Positions 5,812 to 7,500 of a stretch of 7,500 nucleotides of DNA are shown one piece after another. The DNA lies in NCBI GenBank assembly GCA_023299945.1, contig JALZVZ010000173.1:1-7500 (forward strand), in the 5' to 3' direction. A program made the translations under genes and the position numbers. Every line of letters begins with the position of its first letter. Position 1 is the stretch's first letter. This DNA comes from Altererythrobacter sp. (GTDB lineage: Bacteria > Pseudomonadota > Alphaproteobacteria > Sphingomonadales > Sphingomonadaceae). A model generated the notes under the pieces. The model made no database searches and was not told the origin of the DNA. It was given only the letters and a program-made list of their open reading frames with translations.

Positions 5812-6737
5812 GCGGCGGCGCGCTTCAAGCGGTCATTGATCGCAGCGCCAATACCATGATCGGGCACGCTGGCAATGGCGATGCGCGGCCTGTCAGAGGC
5901 TGCTGCGCGGTGCAGACAGTCATACAGGCTCGCTGCGGCCTCAGTGAGATCGCCCGCGGCTGAAAGAGTGCAATCGCCCCTTATTTGGCCAAATCCGATA
6001 TGGAACTCATCAGCCTCAGCCGTGCGCGCAATCAATCGCATCGGTTTTCCCGGTGAGTAATGGCTGGAAAGCTGGCCCGGAGCTTCGATACGCGCTTCAT
6101 GCGTAGTCCGCTCCGCCGAACCATCCAAAACAATCGGACCAGGGCGCAAGACTTCGATCGCGCCGCTCTCGCGCACAGCGGCAATGGTCGATTCCAGCCC
6201 CGCTTCGCATGAACCTCCATCCAGAACCATGTCGATCCGGCCAGCGAGCGTTTCCATCACATGGGCCGCGCTTGTCGGGCTGATAAAACCGCTGCGATTG
6301 GCAGAAGGGGCGGCAAGCGGGAAATCGCACACTTCCAGCAAAGCGCGCATCACCGGATGTGCGGGCGCACGCACGGCGACCGAGGGCAATCCGGCGGTCA
6401 CCGCAGGGGCAAGTAGCGCATCATCGCCTCTGGACAGCACCAATGTGAGCGGCCCTGGCCAATGCTCAGCCATCAAATCCGCCGCTGCATCGCCAATATG
6501 CGCCAGCCGCGCCGCAGCCTCTTTGCCCGAAACATGCACGATCAACGGGTTAAAATCCGGGCGCCCTTTAGCCGCATAAATCTTGGCCACAGCCTCAGCG
6601 CTATCCGCCCGCGCTGCCAGTCCGTAAACCGTCTCAGTCGGCACAGCGACCAGCCCGCCCGATTCGAGCACAGCAGCCGCCCGCGCGATTCCCGCAGCGT
6701 CTGCCAATACCATTTCCGTAGCGTTCTTGCCGAGCAT
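5808..6737 (-). CDS. sua5: L-threonylcarbamoyladenylate synthase, long Sua5 form
   Basis: This enzyme makes threonylcarbamoyl-AMP from threonine, bicarbonate and ATP, the first step of tRNA t6A37 modification. With the start used here it is 309 residues. The YrdC fold is seen with PTETVYGL (33-40), KGRP (57-60), NPL (63-65), PGPLT (94-98), APSANRSG (143-150), ESTI (182-185) and LRPG (197-200). The linker SSHYSPGKP (224-232) and a C-terminal Sua5 domain (about 240-309) mark the long form rather than the short TsaC form. The start is uncertain: in-frame ATGs whose first base is at 6767, 6737 and 6713 give 319, 309 and 301 residues, and none has a well-spaced ribosome site. The middle one was chosen because it leaves a normal-length N-terminus before the first YrdC helix. 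The frame stays open further upstream (to 6983), but that part lies over the divergent dehydrogenase gene and does not look like Sua5. Confidence 0.93.
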   Translation of the reverse strand: MLGKNATEMVLADAAGIARAAAVLESGGLVAVPTETVYGLAARADSAEAVAKIYAAKGRPDFNPLIVHVSGKEAAARLAHIGDAAADLMAEHWPGPLTLVLSRGDDALLAPAVTAGLPSVAVRAPAHPVMRALLEVCDFPLAAPSANRSGFISPTSAAHVMETLAGRIDMVLDGGSCEAGLESTIAAVRESGAIEVLRPGPIVLDGSAERTTHEARIEAPGQLSSHYSPGKPMRLIARTAEADEFHIGFGQIRGDCTLSAAGDLTEAAASLYDCLHRAAASDRPRIAIASVPDHGIGAAINDRLKRAAA

Positions 6738-6820
6738 CCTTGCGGCGCTATAAGCCGTAGCTAACATTGCCAAGATAAAACGCGCCTCAGACGGCCAAAA
6801 GCACAGGACACACCCCTTCC
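6738..6820. promoter_or_regulatory. Short divergent intergenic region
   Basis: This 83-bp gap (53 bp if Sua5 starts at 6767) must hold the promoters of both the minus-strand Sua5 gene and the plus-strand dehydrogenase, unless their leaders overlap. On the minus strand a weak TTGGCA (6773-6768) precedes a TATAGC-like box by about 15 bases. Neither side shows a strong promoter, so I do not call individual boxes. Confidence 0.35.
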
Positions 6821-7500
6821 GTGACACCCTATACTCCCCCCACCCAAGACCAGCTCCTCGCGATCCGTGTGAACGCCGGTATCGAAGAAATCGCCGCTTC
6901 AGAAAAATTCGCAGGCGCTGAAAGCGATCTGGTCGAGGCGATTGTTGAGGGTGTGGGCGCATTTGCAGCAGGTGAATTTGCACCGCTCAATCGTGTGGGT
7001 GATTTGGAAGGGGCAAAACTGGAGAACGGCGTTGTCCGCCTGCCTGATGGCTTTGCCGAGGCTTACCAAGCTTATGTTGAGCAGGGCTGGAATGCGATTA
7101 CATCACCGACGGAATTTGGCGGGCAAGGCATGCCCTTTACGCTGAGCTGCAACGTGCTGGAAAACCTCGGTGCGGCCAATATGGCCTTCACTTTGCTGCC
7201 GATGTTGTCGGTTGGCGCGATTGAGGCCATCGCGCATCACGGGTCTGACGCGCAAAAAGCGAAATATATGCCCAATCTGGTGTCGGGCGCATGGTCAGGC
7301 ACGATGAATCTAACCGAGCCGCAGGCGGGCAGCGATGTCGGCGCATTGCGCAGCACGGCCGAGCCGATCACAGAAGGCGAATATGCGGGTCGGTATAAGA
7401 TCAAGGGTCAGAAGATTTACATCACTTGGGGCGACCATGAACTGGCGGGCAATATCGTCCATCTGGTGCTGGCGCGCCTGCCTGATGCGCCCGAGGGAAC
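6821..7500 (+). CDS. Acyl-CoA dehydrogenase, AidB/DmdC-like, N-terminal part (runs off window)
   Basis: The first 226 residues of an FAD-dependent acyl-CoA dehydrogenase, cut by the window edge. It starts with GTG at 6821, reading TPYTPPTQDQL; an in-frame TAA lies at 6776-6778 and no ATG lies between, so GTG is the natural start. The only ribosome-site hint is AGGA at 6805-6808, 12 bases away. The extra N-terminal segment (about 1-40) with LVEAIVEGVG, and the block WNAITSPTEFGGQGMPF (90-106), are typical of the large (about 590-residue) AidB/3-methylmercaptopropionyl-CoA dehydrogenase group. The dehydrogenase signature is NLTEPQAGSDVGALRST (163-179). Such enzymes oxidise acyl-CoA to enoyl-CoA, passing electrons to ETF. 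The real substrate (fatty acyl or methylthiopropionyl) cannot be decided from this part. Confidence 0.9.
   Translation, partial: MTPYTPPTQDQLLAIRVNAGIEEIAASEKFAGAESDLVEAIVEGVGAFAAGEFAPLNRVGDLEGAKLENGVVRLPDGFAEAYQAYVEQGWNAITSPTEFGGQGMPFTLSCNVLENLGAANMAFTLLPMLSVGAIEAIAHHGSDAQKAKYMPNLVSGAWSGTMNLTEPQAGSDVGALRSTAEPITEGEYAGRYKIKGQKIYITWGDHELAGNIVHLVLARLPDAPEG

Noticed and set aside
6768..6983. Extension of Sua5 to an ATG at 6983, giving 391 residues
   Set aside because: The added 72 or more residues overlap the divergent dehydrogenase gene, are Arg-rich and low in similarity to any Sua5 N-terminus.

Overview
This window reads as an ordinary chromosomal segment of an alphaproteobacterium, most likely a sphingomonad or Erythrobacter-like member of the Sphingomonadales. 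The reasons are the moderately GC-rich codon use, the presence of carD, a bacterial SUV3-type helicase, a seven-iron ferredoxin, a GTG-started AcylCoA dehydrogenase of the AidB/DmdC type, and small lipoproteins of a kind common in that order. The taxon is an inference from protein character, not from a marker gene. I see no transposase, integrase, phage gene, CRISPR array, tRNA or rRNA.

Layout: 1-234 is non-coding. Then comes a same-strand cluster: a large SUV3-like RNA helicase (235-2898), a small S4-domain RNA-binding protein (2927-3238) and the ferredoxin fdxA (3235-3573). The spacing is very tight: a ten-codon mini-ORF bridges the first pair, and the second pair shares ATGA. A 296-bp hairpin-rich leader (3574-3869) separates fdxA from carD (3870-4409), which ends in a clear Rho-independent terminator (4447-4472). 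A recognisable promoter then precedes a lipoprotein made of seven ~19-residue beta-solenoid repeats with a lysine-rich, histone-H1-like tail (4553-5395). Its stop codon sits inside a perfect palindrome. A second small lipoprotein follows (5485-5811). On the minus strand, a long-form Sua5/TsaC tRNA-modification enzyme (stop at 5808) converges on it with overlapping stop codons. It diverges across about 50-80 bp from an acyl-CoA dehydrogenase that runs off the right edge.

Functionally, the left half is about RNA handling and transcription: the helicase, the S4 protein and the RNA-polymerase-binding CarD, with one electron carrier (FdxA) embedded. The middle is two cell-envelope lipoproteins of unknown role. 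The right end holds tRNA t6A synthesis and fatty- or thio-acyl-CoA oxidation. I found no convincing new multi-gene system. The items most worth a second look are the lipoprotein with a histone-like tail, the structured leader of carD, the stop-codon palindrome, and a set of phased 10-bp repeats encoding the helicase tail.
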